From the NCBI RefSeq assembly GCF_000725545.1, contig NZ_JNZP01000003.1, positions 186,001 to 250,000 of the forward strand: a DNA stretch of 64,000 nucleotides. Direction: 5' to 3'. The position numbers and the translations under genes are program-made. Of the stretch, positions 42,564 through 51,520 are shown one piece after another (the first letter of the stretch is position 1; each line of letters starts with the position of its first letter). Source of the DNA: Streptomyces exfoliatus (GTDB lineage Bacteria > Actinomycetota > Actinomycetes > Streptomycetales > Streptomycetaceae). The notes below the pieces were generated by a model. It did not search any database, was not told where the DNA came from, and saw nothing but the letters and a program-made list of their open reading frames with translations.

Positions 42564-43097
42564 ATGACCCTTACGTTTGAGGTGGACCCGACGGTCGGCC
42601 CCGCCCTGCGCGACGGCGTGCTCTCCCTCTGGGCCGACGTCTCCAACGCCGGCGGGGCGGTCGGCTTCGTCCCGCCCGTCACCCCCGACGAGATCCGACC
42701 CGCCCTGCTCAAGCACCTGGTGGCGATGGACCGGGGCGACACCCGCCTGCTCGTCGGCCGCGACGAGGACGGCGAGATCGCCGCCACCGCGTTCTTCACC
42801 TTCAACACCCACCCGCTGATGACCCACTGGGTGTGGCTCTACACGGTGATGGTCCACCCCCGGCACCAGGGCAAGGGGTACGGCGGCGACCTGATGGCGG
42901 CCGTCGAGCACACCGCCCGTACCGCCGAGGGCTTCGAGGCGATCGAGGCGATCCGGCTGACCTGCCGGGGCGGCACCGGCGTCGACCGCTTCTACGCCCG
43001 CTCCGGGTACAAGGAGGTGGGCCGCGTCCCCGACGCCATCCGGGTCGCCCCCGGCGACGACCGCGACGACATCATCATGCTGCTGCCCCTGAACTGA
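42564..43097 (+). CDS. GNAT family N-acetyltransferase
   Basis: A 177-residue GNAT: WLYTVMVHPRHQGKGYGGDLMAA carries the Q-G-K-G-Y-G acetyl-CoA loop, followed by LTCRGGTGVDRFYARSGYKEVG. TAAGAT lies six bases before ATG 42564 with no ribosome-binding site, so the gene is probably leaderless. It is divergent from the DUF4229 gene across 144 bases. The substrate is unknown. Confidence 0.86.
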   Translation: MTLTFEVDPTVGPALRDGVLSLWADVSNAGGAVGFVPPVTPDEIRPALLKHLVAMDRGDTRLLVGRDEDGEIAATAFFTFNTHPLMTHWVWLYTVMVHPRHQGKGYGGDLMAAVEHTARTAEGFEAIEAIRLTCRGGTGVDRFYARSGYKEVGRVPDAIRVAPGDDRDDIIMLLPLN

Positions 43098-43175
43098 CCG
43101 GACCGGGCACAGGATGTCGGGTCCCGCGGGCCCCGCCCTTCCTACGGTGAAGCACGCAAGAGGAAGGACGCACCC

Positions 43176-44042
43176 ATGCTGGAGCGGCTCAACCAGGCCC
43201 TGGACCACATCGAGGATCGTCTCCGCGGCGACCTCGAAGCGGCCGAACTCGCCCGGATCACCATGACCTCGGAGTACCACTTCCGGCGCCTGTTCTCGGC
43301 GCTGGCGGGGATGCCCCTGTCGGAGTACGTACGGCGCAGGCGGCTCACCGTCGCCGGCGCCGAGGTCCTCGCCGGCGAGCGGTCGCTCCTGGAGATCGCG
43401 GTCCGGTACGGCTACGGCTCCGGCGAGGCCTTCGCCCGCGCGTTCCGCGCGGTGCACGGCGTCGGCCCCGGCGAGGCCCGCCGCACGGGCGCCGCGCTGC
43501 GCTCCCAGCCACGGATGTCCTTCCGCCTCGTCGTCGAAGGGAACAGCACCATGCGGTACAGGGTCGTGGAGAAGGAAGCCTTCCGGGTCATCGGGCGCGG
43601 GGCCAGGGTGCCCCTCGTCCACGAGGGCGAGAACCCGGCGATCGCCGCGCACATCCGGTCCATCGGCCAGGAGGCCCTCGACCGGCTCGCCCTCCTCTCG
43701 GACGGGGAGCCGAAGGGAGTCGTCTCGGCGGTCACGCACCTCTCGGAGAGCCGGGAGGAGGGCGTCGAACTCGACTACTGGCACGGGGTCGTCAGCGGCG
43801 CGGAGGTGCCGGACGGGTTCGACGCACTCGACGTGCCCGCCGGCACCTGGGCGGTCTTCGAGAACGAGGGGCCGCTGCCGCAGGCGATCCAGTACCTGTG
43901 GCGGGACGTCTTCACGCAGTGGTTCCCGTCCAACCCGTACGCGAGCCGGCCCGGCCCCGAGCTGCTGAGCGTCCGGCCCTCGGCGGACTGGACGACGGCG
44001 CGGGCGGAACTGTGGATCCCGGTGGAGCGCACGGAGGCGTGA
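43176..44042 (+). CDS. AraC-family regulator with GyrI-like effector domain
   Basis: A 288-residue protein. Residues 1-105 are an AraC/XylS two-HTH domain (HIEDRLRGDLEAAELARIT, EYHFRRLFSALAGMPLSEYVRRRRL, LLEIAVRYGYGSGEAFARAFR). Residues about 125-288 are a GyrI-like ligand-binding domain (YRVVEKEAFRVIGRGARV, DYWHGVVSGAEVPDGF, AGTWAVFENEGPLP). Such fusions sense drugs or lipophilic molecules. AAGAGGAAGGA gives a ribosome site before ATG 43176. No obvious target is adjacent; it may control its own gene or the GNAT gene upstream. Confidence 0.92.
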   Translation: MLERLNQALDHIEDRLRGDLEAAELARITMTSEYHFRRLFSALAGMPLSEYVRRRRLTVAGAEVLAGERSLLEIAVRYGYGSGEAFARAFRAVHGVGPGEARRTGAALRSQPRMSFRLVVEGNSTMRYRVVEKEAFRVIGRGARVPLVHEGENPAIAAHIRSIGQEALDRLALLSDGEPKGVVSAVTHLSESREEGVELDYWHGVVSGAEVPDGFDALDVPAGTWAVFENEGPLPQAIQYLWRDVFTQWFPSNPYASRPGPELLSVRPSADWTTARAELWIPVERTEA

Positions 44043-44054
44043 CGCACACGTGAA

Positions 44055-44086
44055 GAAGGGCCGGCGGGGCGTCCCGCCGGCCCTTC
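44055..44086. terminator. Bidirectional terminator
   Basis: GAAGGGCCGGCGGG (44055-44068) pairs perfectly with 44073-44086 across a GCGT loop, between the convergent araC-type and mqnE genes. Confidence 0.9.
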
Positions 44087-44100
44087 GTCACGCGAGGAAC

Positions 44101-45264
44101 TCAGACCCGCATCGCCTGCGGCGACTCGCGCCGGTCAGCGTCCGGGCCCGGGTACTCGCGGATGATCTCGTACCGGGTGTTCCGCTCGACCGGGCGGAAG
44201 CCCGCGTCCCGGATCAGTTCGAGCAGGTCCTCGCGGCCCAGCTTGTTCGGCGTGCCGTAGTTGTCGGCGTCGTGCGTGATCTTGTACTCGACGACCGAGC
44301 CGTCCATGTCGTCGGCGCCGTGCTGGAGCGCGAGCTGCGCGGTCTGGACGCCGTGCATGACCCAGAAGACCTTGACGTGCGGCACGTTGTCGAAGAGCAG
44401 CCGGGAGACCGCGAAGGTCTTCAGGGCCTCGGCACCGGTCGCCATCGTGGTGCGCGCCTGGAGCTTGTTGCGGATCTTGCCGTCCTGCATGTCGACGAAG
44501 TCGTGCTGGTAGCGCAGCGGGATGAAGACCTGGAAGCCGCCGGTCTCGTCCTGGAGCTCACGCAGCCGCAGCACGTGGTCGACGCGGTGCCGGGGCTCCT
44601 CGATGTGCCCGTACAGCATGGTCGAGGGGGTCTTGAGCCCCTTCTCGTGGGCGAGCCGGTGGATCCGGGACCAGTCCTCCCAGTGGGTGCGGTGGTCCAC
44701 GATGTGCTGCCGGACCTCCCAGTCGAAGATCTCGGCGCCGCCGCCGGTCAGCGATTCGAGACCGGCCTCGATGAGCTCGTCGAGGATGTCGGACGCGGAC
44801 ATCCCGGAGATCGTCTCGAAGTGGTGGATCTCGGTGGCGGTGAAGGCCTTCAGGGAGACGTTCGGCAGGGCCTTCTTGAGCTCGGAGAGGGAGCGCGGGT
44901 AGTAACGCCAGGGCAGGTTGGGGTGCAGCCCGTTGACGATGTGCAGCTCGGTGAGGTTCTCGTTCTCCATGGCCTTCGCGAGGCGCACGGCCTCCTCGAT
45001 GCGCATGGTGTACGCGTCCTTCTCGCCCGGCTTGCGCTGGAAGGAGCAGTAGGCGCAGGAGGCGGTGCAGACGTTGGTCATGTTCAGATGCCGGTTGACA
45101 TTGAAGTGGACCACGTCGCCGTTCTTGCGGGTCCTGACCTCGTGGGCCAGACCGCCGAGCCAGGCGAGGTCGTCGGACTCGTACAGGGCGATGCCGTCCT
45201 CACGGCTCAGCCGCTCACCGTCCCGGACCTTCTGTTCAAGCTCGCGCTTGAGCCCAGCGTCCAT
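44101..45264 (-). CDS. mqnE: Aminodeoxyfutalosine synthase
   Basis: A 387-residue radical-SAM enzyme, the standard MqnE length, joining 3-[(1-carboxyvinyl)oxy]benzoate to adenosyl from SAM in the futalosine menaquinone pathway. The 4Fe-4S motif is CTASCAYC (Cys66, 70, 73), with HFNVNRHLNMTNV before it and ELHIVNGLHPNLPW after it. ATG 45264 is chosen over the longer reading because MDAGLKRELEQKV begins the family alignment. Later pathway genes (ubiX, ubiA, ubiD homologues) lie 0.8-4 kb away on the same strand. MqnA, B, C and D genes are not in the window. Confidence 0.95.
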   Translation of the reverse strand: MDAGLKRELEQKVRDGERLSREDGIALYESDDLAWLGGLAHEVRTRKNGDVVHFNVNRHLNMTNVCTASCAYCSFQRKPGEKDAYTMRIEEAVRLAKAMENENLTELHIVNGLHPNLPWRYYPRSLSELKKALPNVSLKAFTATEIHHFETISGMSASDILDELIEAGLESLTGGGAEIFDWEVRQHIVDHRTHWEDWSRIHRLAHEKGLKTPSTMLYGHIEEPRHRVDHVLRLRELQDETGGFQVFIPLRYQHDFVDMQDGKIRNKLQARTTMATGAEALKTFAVSRLLFDNVPHVKVFWVMHGVQTAQLALQHGADDMDGSVVEYKITHDADNYGTPNKLGREDLLELIRDAGFRPVERNTRYEIIREYPGPDADRRESPQAMRV

Positions 45265-45335
45265 CTCCGGCCGCCTCCCTCTCCTCTGCGAAATACGCCT
45301 TGTCCCTGACGAAACAGGCCTTGCCAACCGTACTC

Positions 45336-45791
45336 TCAGGCCTCTTCGGGCAGCTCTCCGACCCGGTTCTCCCACTTCGTGGAGAGCACGATCGTGGTGC
45401 GGGTGCGGGAGACGCCCTTGGTGCCGGAGAGCCGGCGGATCGTCTTCTCCAGGCCGTCGACGTCGTTCGCGCGCACCTTGAGCATGAAGGAGTCGTCGCC
45501 CGCGATGAACCAGCAGTCCTCGATCTCGGCGAGGTCCTTGAGGCGGCGGGCCACGTCCTCGTGGTCGGCGGCGTCCGAGAGGGAGATGCCGATGAGGGCG
45601 GTGACGCCGAGGCCGAGCGAGGCGGCGTCGACGGTGGCGCGGTAGCCGGTGATGACTCCGGCGGCCTCAAGGCGGTTGATGCGGTCGGTGACGGAGGGGC
45701 CGGAGAGCCCGACGAGCCGGCCGAGCTCGGCGTACGAGGCCCGACCGTTCTCGCGCAGAGCCTGGATGAGCTGCCTGTCCACGGCGTCCAT
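45336..45791 (-). CDS. Lrp/AsnC-family transcriptional regulator
   Basis: A 151-residue regulator: N-terminal HTH (MDAVDRQLIQALRENGRASYAELGRLVGLSGPSVTDRI spread over residues 1-37) and a C-terminal RAM ligand domain with ALIGISLSDAADHEDVARRL and GDDSFMLKVRANDVDGLE. ATG 45791 is chosen because GGAAGG precedes it; an in-frame ATG at 45809 is possible. It lies between mqnE and the menaquinone tail genes, as in other Streptomyces, but need not regulate them. The ligand, normally an amino acid, is unknown. Confidence 0.92.
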   Translation of the reverse strand: MDAVDRQLIQALRENGRASYAELGRLVGLSGPSVTDRINRLEAAGVITGYRATVDAASLGLGVTALIGISLSDAADHEDVARRLKDLAEIEDCWFIAGDDSFMLKVRANDVDGLEKTIRRLSGTKGVSRTRTTIVLSTKWENRVGELPEEA

Positions 45792-45917
45792 AGGTATGAA
45801 GCCTTCCATTGTCCAGCGATACCGCGATTTTGGGTATAGAATCTAAGGTACACAGGGGTCAACGCCCTGTGAATCTTTCAACAGATCAAAGACGATCTTT
45901 CAGGAGTGGTGTTCACC

Positions 45918-46043
45918 GTGTACACGATCGAGATGGCCTACGCCCGTATGCGCGAGCTGCAGGAGCTGGCCAACCGCTCGCGTGCCCACCAGCCGACCGC
46001 CGCCTCGAAGCGCGCCGCCAAGAAGCACGCCAAGAAGCGCTGA
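45918..46043 (+). CDS. Small basic protein, 41 residues
   Basis: Translation YTIEMAYARMRELQELAN is followed by a Lys/Arg/Ala-rich tail ending KRAAKKHAKKR. AGGAG lies 11 bases upstream of GTG 45918; GTG 45909 is a second possible start. The amphipathic helix and basic tail suggest nucleic-acid or membrane contact, but I recognise no family. It is divergent from the Lrp gene, with which it shares a 126-base promoter region containing GATTTTGGGTATAGAAT, an AT-rich stretch suited to Lrp binding. Confidence 0.6.
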   Translation: MYTIEMAYARMRELQELANRSRAHQPTAASKRAAKKHAKKR

Positions 46044-46078
46044 TCAGACCGCGAGGGTCCTGATCCGAGGGACAGGCC

Positions 46079-46750
46079 CTAACCCGACCGGGGGGTCGCT
46101 CCACCGAGCTCTCCCTCCCAACGGCGGTACAGCCGGTGCGGCACTCCCGCCGCGTCGAGCACCCGCCCGGCGACGAAGTCCACCAGATCCTGGATGTGCG
46201 TCGCCCCCGCGTAGAACGCCGGAGAGGCGGGCAGCACCACCGCGCCCGCCTCGTCCAGCGCCACCATGTGCTTGAGCGTCTGACCGTTCAGCGGGGTCTC
46301 CCGCACCGCGACGACCAGCGGCCGCCGCTCCTTCAGCGTCACGCTCGCGACCCGCTGCAGCAGGTCCTTCGAAAGCCCCAGTGCCACTCCCGCCACCGCC
46401 GCGGTCGAGGCCGGCACCACCAGCATCCCCTTCGCCGGGTACGAGCCCGAGGACGGCCCCGCGGCCAGGTCACCGGCCGCCCAGTACCGCACCCCGCTCA
46501 CGTCGACCGCGAACGTGTCGGGCTTCCCGTCGGCGCCCCGCGCCAGCCAGGACGCCAGGTCCTCGCGCCAGTGGGCGTCCCGGAAGGAGATCCCCGTCTC
46601 GTCGAGCAGCGTGAGCCGCGAGGCCCGCGACACGACGAGGTCGACGCTCTCCCCCGCGGCGAGCAGCCCCCTCAGCACGGCGGCGGCGTACGGCGTGCCC
46701 GACGCCCCGGAGACCCCCACGATCCAGGGGGTGCGCTTGCCGTCGTTCAT
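46079..46750 (-). CDS. mqnM: UbiX-family flavin prenyltransferase (menaquinone, MqnM type)
   Basis: A 223-residue flavoprotein that makes prenylated FMN, the cofactor of UbiD decarboxylases. GVSGASGTPYAAAVLRGLL is the FMN phosphate loop; VPASTAAVAGVALGLSKDL and ERRPLVVAVRETPLN contribute the prenyl-phosphate site. ATG 46750 is chosen because TAGGCT lies seven bases upstream (leaderless); ATG 46771 is an alternative. It is the last of the ubiD-ubiA-ubiX run and would serve the UbiD homologue at 47682. Confidence 0.9.
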   Translation of the reverse strand: MNDGKRTPWIVGVSGASGTPYAAAVLRGLLAAGESVDLVVSRASRLTLLDETGISFRDAHWREDLASWLARGADGKPDTFAVDVSGVRYWAAGDLAAGPSSGSYPAKGMLVVPASTAAVAGVALGLSKDLLQRVASVTLKERRPLVVAVRETPLNGQTLKHMVALDEAGAVVLPASPAFYAGATHIQDLVDFVAGRVLDAAGVPHRLYRRWEGELGGATPRSG

Positions 46751-46782
46751 GCCGTCGAGCCTATCCGTCATCGGGCCGGGGC

Positions 46783-47685
46783 CTACGGGGTGAGCCCGCG
46801 GACCAGCAGGTCGAGGAGGGCGCACACGAAGAGGCTGATCCCGATGAAACCGTTCGTCGTGAAGAACGCCCGGTTCAGACGGGACAGGTCGTGCGGCTTC
46901 ACGATCGAGTGCTCGTAGCAGAACGCGGCCACCACGATCACGAGGCCGGCCCAGAAGAACAGACCGGCGTCGGTCACCAGGGCGTACCAGACGAGCAGCC
47001 CCGTGGTGACGACGGCGGAACCGCGGGCGCCCCAGAGCGCGGCCGGAACGCCGAAGCGGGCCGGCACCGACATGACGCCCTCGGCCCGGTCCGCCTGCAC
47101 GTCCTGGCAGGCGAAGATCAGGTCGAAGCCGCCGATCCAGATGCCGACGGCGAGACCCAGGATGACCGCGTCCCAGGACCACTCGCCGGTCACCGCGAGC
47201 CAGGCGCCGATGGGCCCCATGGCCTGGGCGAGTCCGAGGATCGCGTGGGGGAAGTTCGTGAACCGCTTGCCGTACGGGTAGACGACCATCGGGACGACGG
47301 CGAGCGGCGCGAGCGCCAGACAGAGCGGGTTCAGCAGGGCCGCGGCGCCGAGGAAGACGACGACGGCGATCCCGGCCCCGGTCCACGCGGAACGCACGGA
47401 CACGGCCCCGGTCACCAGCTCGCGACCGGCGGTGCGCGGGTTACGCGCGTCGATCTCGCGGTCGATGATCCGGTTGCACGCCATGGCGAAGGTGCGGAGC
47501 CCCACCATGCAGACGGTGACGAGGAAGAGCGTCCACCAGTGGATGTCCCGGTCCACCTGGTACATGGCGGTCAGGGCCGCGATGTACGCGAAGGGCAGCG
47601 CGAAGACCGAGTGCTCGATCATCACGAGCCGCAGGAAGGCCTTGGTGCGTCCCGGCTGGGCGCCGGGGACGGCCGCGGTGGTCAC
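46783..47685 (-). CDS. mqnP: UbiA-family prenyltransferase (menaquinone, MqnP)
   Basis: A 300-residue integral membrane prenyltransferase. NRIIDREIDARNPRTAGR is the first Asp-rich motif (NxxxDxxxD) and DLIFACQDVQADRAEGVMSV the second. Nine hydrophobic helices are expected. It attaches the polyprenyl chain to 1,4-dihydroxy-6-naphthoate in the futalosine pathway. GTG 47685 overlaps the UbiD-type stop by four bases, so the two are coupled. Confidence 0.93.
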   Translation of the reverse strand: MTTAAVPGAQPGRTKAFLRLVMIEHSVFALPFAYIAALTAMYQVDRDIHWWTLFLVTVCMVGLRTFAMACNRIIDREIDARNPRTAGRELVTGAVSVRSAWTGAGIAVVVFLGAAALLNPLCLALAPLAVVPMVVYPYGKRFTNFPHAILGLAQAMGPIGAWLAVTGEWSWDAVILGLAVGIWIGGFDLIFACQDVQADRAEGVMSVPARFGVPAALWGARGSAVVTTGLLVWYALVTDAGLFFWAGLVIVVAAFCYEHSIVKPHDLSRLNRAFFTTNGFIGISLFVCALLDLLVRGLTP

Positions 47686-49139
47686 AGTCCGTACTCCTTC
47701 CAGCGCCGGTCCACGAGGGCGGCCGTCGCTGGGTCCGACTCGACCATGTCCGGCCAGCCGCCGTCCCGGGTGTAGCCCTCCTCGGGCAGCTTCTTCGTGG
47801 CGTCGATGCCGGCCTTGCCGCCCCAGAACTGCTGGTAGGAGGCGTGGTCGAGGTGGTCGACGGGACCCTCGACGACGGTGAGGTCGCGGGAGTAGTCGGT
47901 GTTGCCGAGGGCCCGCCAGGACACCTCGTGCAGGTCGTGGACGTCGCAGTCCTTGTCGACCACGATGATCAGCTTGGTCAGCGACATCATGTGCGCGCCC
48001 CAGATGGCGTGCATGACCTTCTGCGCGTGCTTCGGGTACTTCTTGTCGATCGAGACGATCGCGCAGTTGTGGAAGCCGCCCGACTCCGGCAGGTGGTAGT
48101 CGACGATGTCCGGCACGATGATCTTGAGCAGCGGCAGGAAGAACCGCTCCGTGGCCCGCCCGAGCGGCCCGTCCTCGGTCGGCGGCCGGCCGACGACGAT
48201 CGACTGGAGCAGCGGACGCTTCCGCATGGTCACACAGTCGATCTTCAACGCGGGGAAGGGCTCCTGCGGCGTGTAGAAGCCGGTGTGGTCGCCGAAGGGA
48301 CCCTCCGGCAGCATCTCGCCGGGCTCCAGCCAGCCCTCGATGACGACCTCGGCGTTCGCCGGGACCTGGAGCGGGACGGTCTTGCAGTCGACCATCTCGA
48401 TCCGCTTGCCCTGCACGAAGCCGGCGAAGAGGTACTCGTCGATGTCGCCGGGCAGCGGGGCGGTGGAGGCGTACGTGACGGCGGGCGGGCAGCCGAAGGC
48501 GATGGCGACGGGCAGCCGCTCGCCCTTCGCGGCGGCGACGGCGTAGTGGTTCCGGCTGTCCTTGTGGATCTGCCAGTGCATGCCGATGGTGCGCTTGTCG
48601 TGCCGCTGGAGCCGGTAGAGGCCGAGGTTCCGGACGCCGGTCTCGGGGTGCTTGGTGTGCGTGAGCCCGAGGTTGAAGAAGGAGCCGCCGTCCTTGGGCC
48701 AGGTGAACAGCGCGGGCAGCATGTCGAGGTCGACGTCGTCGCCGGTGAGCACGACCTCCTGCACGGGCGCGTTCTCGGCCTTCACCTTCTTCGGCGGCAC
48801 GTGGACCATCGAGCCCAGCTTGCCGAAGGCCTCGCGGACGCCGACGAAGCCCTGCGGCAGCTCGGGCTTCAGCAGCCCGCCGATCTTGTCGCTGATCTCG
48901 CCGTACGACTTCAGGCCGAGGGCCTTGAGCAGCCGCCGGTCCGTCCCGAAGACGTTCATGGCGAGAGGCATCGAGGAGCCCTTGACGTTCTCGAAGAGGA
49001 GCGCCGGGCCTCCCGCCTTGTTCACCCGGTCGACGATCTCCCCGACCTCCAGGTACGGGTCGACTTCGGCCTTGATGCGCTTGAGGTCGCCTTCGCGCTC
49101 GAGGGCCCTGAGCAGCGAGCGGAGATCGTCGTAAGCCAT
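47682..49139 (-). CDS. mqnL: UbiD-family menaquinone decarboxylase (MqnL type)
   Basis: A 485-residue prFMN-dependent decarboxylase removing the carboxyl group after prenylation. Visible family segments: NVFGTDRRLLKALGL, GMHWQIHKDSRNHYA, PEGPFGDHTGFYTPQEPFPA (with the catalytic E-x-x-F region) and KLIIVVDKDCDVHDLHEVSW. Length matches the family. First gene of the ubiD-ubiA-ubiX run, whose products act in consecutive or supporting steps. Confidence 0.94.
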   Translation of the reverse strand: MAYDDLRSLLRALEREGDLKRIKAEVDPYLEVGEIVDRVNKAGGPALLFENVKGSSMPLAMNVFGTDRRLLKALGLKSYGEISDKIGGLLKPELPQGFVGVREAFGKLGSMVHVPPKKVKAENAPVQEVVLTGDDVDLDMLPALFTWPKDGGSFFNLGLTHTKHPETGVRNLGLYRLQRHDKRTIGMHWQIHKDSRNHYAVAAAKGERLPVAIAFGCPPAVTYASTAPLPGDIDEYLFAGFVQGKRIEMVDCKTVPLQVPANAEVVIEGWLEPGEMLPEGPFGDHTGFYTPQEPFPALKIDCVTMRKRPLLQSIVVGRPPTEDGPLGRATERFFLPLLKIIVPDIVDYHLPESGGFHNCAIVSIDKKYPKHAQKVMHAIWGAHMMSLTKLIIVVDKDCDVHDLHEVSWRALGNTDYSRDLTVVEGPVDHLDHASYQQFWGGKAGIDATKKLPEEGYTRDGGWPDMVESDPATAALVDRRWKEYGL

Positions 49140-49228
49140 AGGGGCAAGTATCGGTCACGGGCTAGGCTTGACCTGTCACCGGGGCCTTCGAAACGAACCC
49201 CGCCATTGCTTCCAGGGGGCTGTCCCAC

Positions 49229-49621
49229 ATGCTCAGGGCGCTGATGTACATCCTGCCGCTGGCGCTGACGATCTACGCGTTCATCGACTGTCTGAACACC
49301 CCCGAGGACGAGGCCAAGCACCTACCGAAGGTCGTCTGGGTCATCATCATCCTGCTGTTCTGGATCGTCGGCCCGATCGTCTGGTTCGCCGCGGGCAAGA
49401 TGCGCCGCGCACCGGCCGGCGGCCGTACGCCGTCCGAGTGGCACCGCAACCACCGCACCGAATGGGTCGCCCCCGACGACAACCCCGAGTTCCTGAAGTC
49501 CCTCAAGGACGAGAACGAGAAGGACGAGGCCGTCCTCAAGGACTGGGAGGCGGACCTGCGCCGCCGCGAGGAGGAGCTGAAGAAGCGCGAGAAGGACGGC
49601 GACAAGGACACCGAGGGCTGA
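49229..49621 (+). CDS. PLD-N domain membrane protein
   Basis: A 130-residue protein with two TM helices (about 2-20 and 33-55; PKVVWVIIILLFWIVGPIVWF) in the short PLDc_N arrangement found at the N-terminus of cardiolipin synthases, here without any catalytic domain. The C-terminal half is a charged, coiled-coil-like helix (RRREEELKKREKDGDKD). Function unknown. CAGGGGG precedes the start. Confidence 0.82.
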   Translation: MLRALMYILPLALTIYAFIDCLNTPEDEAKHLPKVVWVIIILLFWIVGPIVWFAAGKMRRAPAGGRTPSEWHRNHRTEWVAPDDNPEFLKSLKDENEKDEAVLKDWEADLRRREEELKKREKDGDKDTEG

Positions 49622-49655
49622 TGGGACCGCACCGCGGCGAGAGGTTCGGGTCCTG

Positions 49656-50540
49656 ATGGAGCTACGGCTCCTGGCGACCTTCGAGAAGGTCGCCGACGTC
49701 CTCTCCTTCACCCGGGCGGCGGCCGACCTCGGCTACGCCCAGTCCAGCGTCACCGGCCAGATCCGCTCCCTGGAGTCCTCGCTCGGGGTGGAGCTGTTCG
49801 AGCGCCTGGGCAGCCGCATCCGGCTCACGGAGGCGGGTGAGCGCCTCCTGCCGTACGCCCGCCGGATGGCGGAGCTCGCGGAGGAGGCCCGTACGGCGGT
49901 GGCCAGCGCGGGCGACCCGTCGGGAACGATCGCGGTGGGCACGATGGAGTCCCTCACCTCCTACCGGCTGCCGCCGCTCCTGGAGTACTTCCACCACCGC
50001 TACCCGGGGGTCCGGCTCACGCTGCGGCCGACGCTCGGCGACGAGACCCGGCAGGCGCTGCGGCAGGGCACATACGACGTCGGCTTCCTGATGGAGCCGG
50101 ACACGGAGCACGAGGGCCTGGAGTCGGAGGTCCTCGCGCCGGAGCCGCTGGTCCTGGTGGCCGGTCCCGGGCATCCCCTCGTCGGGCGTACGGCCCTGAC
50201 GGCCGCGGACGTGGCCGGGGCGCAGCTGGTGGGCACCGAGCCCGGCTGTCCGTACCGGGACCTGTTCGAGGCGGAGCTGCGGGAGTGGGCGCCGCCGTTC
50301 ATGGAGTTCGGCACGATCGAGGCGACCAAGCGCGGGGTGGCGGCGGGCCTCGGGGTGGCGCTGCTGCCCCGGGTGGCGGTCGCGGAGGAACTGGCGTCGG
50401 GGACCCTGGTCGCGCTGCCCTGGGAGGCCCCGTTCACGCTCTTCACGCAGCTCGCGTGGCGGCGGGGGAAGCGGCTTCCGGCGCATGTCCGGCTGTTCGT
50501 GGAGCAGGCGCGGCGGCTGGTGTCCGAGCAGCGAGGGTGA
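49656..50540 (+). CDS. LysR-family transcriptional regulator
   Basis: A 294-residue regulator: N-terminal HTH (FEKVADVLSFTRAAADLGYAQSSVTGQI within residues 8-36) and a type-2 periplasmic-binding effector domain (GTIAVGTMESLTSYRLPPLL onward). Length is typical. The ligand is unknown. Its 3' end overlaps the convergent EamA transporter gene by 98 bases. It may govern the flavodoxin-like oxidoreductase or the exporter next to it. Confidence 0.93.
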   Translation: MELRLLATFEKVADVLSFTRAAADLGYAQSSVTGQIRSLESSLGVELFERLGSRIRLTEAGERLLPYARRMAELAEEARTAVASAGDPSGTIAVGTMESLTSYRLPPLLEYFHHRYPGVRLTLRPTLGDETRQALRQGTYDVGFLMEPDTEHEGLESEVLAPEPLVLVAGPGHPLVGRTALTAADVAGAQLVGTEPGCPYRDLFEAELREWAPPFMEFGTIEATKRGVAAGLGVALLPRVAVAEELASGTLVALPWEAPFTLFTQLAWRRGKRLPAHVRLFVEQARRLVSEQRG

Positions 50541-51372
50541 CCTTGAGGCCGGCGAGGACGATCAGCGGGACGCCGAGCGCCTGGACGAGCCCGATGTGGT
50601 GCCCGTACACGGCCCAGTCGACGCCCATGGCGACGGCCGGGTAGGTGAAGGCGAGGACGGCGATCTTCGCGGTGGGCAGCTTGGCGTAGGCCGCGTACAT
50701 GAGCACGTACATGAGCCCGGTGTGGATGAACCCGAGGCCCACGAGCCACAGCCAGCCGCTCCCGAGCCCGGCGGCGGCGCCGAAGTCGGCGAAGGGCAGC
50801 AGCAGCGGAAGCCCGACGACCACCTGCACGAGGGCGACGAGGTGGGGCCGTACACCGGTGATCCGCTTGGTGACGAAGGTCGCGAGGGCGTAGAGCACGG
50901 CGGCGGCGAGCGCGAACCCGAGGCCCTTGAGGGAGGCGGTCTCTCCAGGCCGTACGCCGGAGACGAGCACGAGCCCGAGGAAGGCGAGCGCGAGCCATCC
51001 GAGCTTCCCCGCGGAGATCCGCTCCCTCATGAACACCGCCCCGAGGAGCACGAGGAAGAACGGCTGGGTGTGGTAGACGACGGTGGCGAGGGAGATGGAA
51101 CTGGCCTCGTAGGCCTCGAAGAGGAACACCCAGTTGAAGACGATGAACACGCCGCCGAGCGCGGCGAGTCCGAGCTTCCTCGGCGTGAACCCGTGCCCGG
51201 TGAAGAACCCCCTGACGAGGCTGTACGCCCCGAGCGCGAGGGCCCCGAAGAGGCACCGGAAGAACACCACCTCGAACGGCGAGGCCCCGGACTCGACGAC
51301 GAAGACGCCGAGGGTGCCGGAGAGCACCATGGCGAGGGTGAGTTCGACGGTGCCGCGCGTTTCGTTTCTCAT
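50443..51372 (-). CDS. EamA-family (DMT) transporter
   Basis: A 309-residue drug/metabolite-type exporter with ten TM helices in two EamA repeats (LAMVLSGTLGVFVVESGASP, GLGFALAAAVLYALATFVTK). The Ala/Pro-rich C-terminal tail (about 30 residues) lies antisense to the end of the LysR gene. The start at 51372 has a TAGCGT box seven bases upstream, indicating a leaderless transcript. The substrate is unknown. Confidence 0.9.
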   Translation of the reverse strand: MRNETRGTVELTLAMVLSGTLGVFVVESGASPFEVVFFRCLFGALALGAYSLVRGFFTGHGFTPRKLGLAALGGVFIVFNWVFLFEAYEASSISLATVVYHTQPFFLVLLGAVFMRERISAGKLGWLALAFLGLVLVSGVRPGETASLKGLGFALAAAVLYALATFVTKRITGVRPHLVALVQVVVGLPLLLPFADFGAAAGLGSGWLWLVGLGFIHTGLMYVLMYAAYAKLPTAKIAVLAFTYPAVAMGVDWAVYGHHIGLVQALGVPLIVLAGLKVTLAARTPAAAPAPRTAGHAPEAASPAATRAA

Positions 51373-51520
51373 GGGAACGACGCTACGAGCGGGCCCTGAT
51401 CCGGTCCACGAGCCAGTGGGGCGTCCTCCCGATGGGGCCGATCGGCGGAGCCGATGGGTCGCGGAATACCCGCGCACGCATGGAAGTTGGCACCAGAACA
51501 CCCCTACCGCCGGAGCAGAC

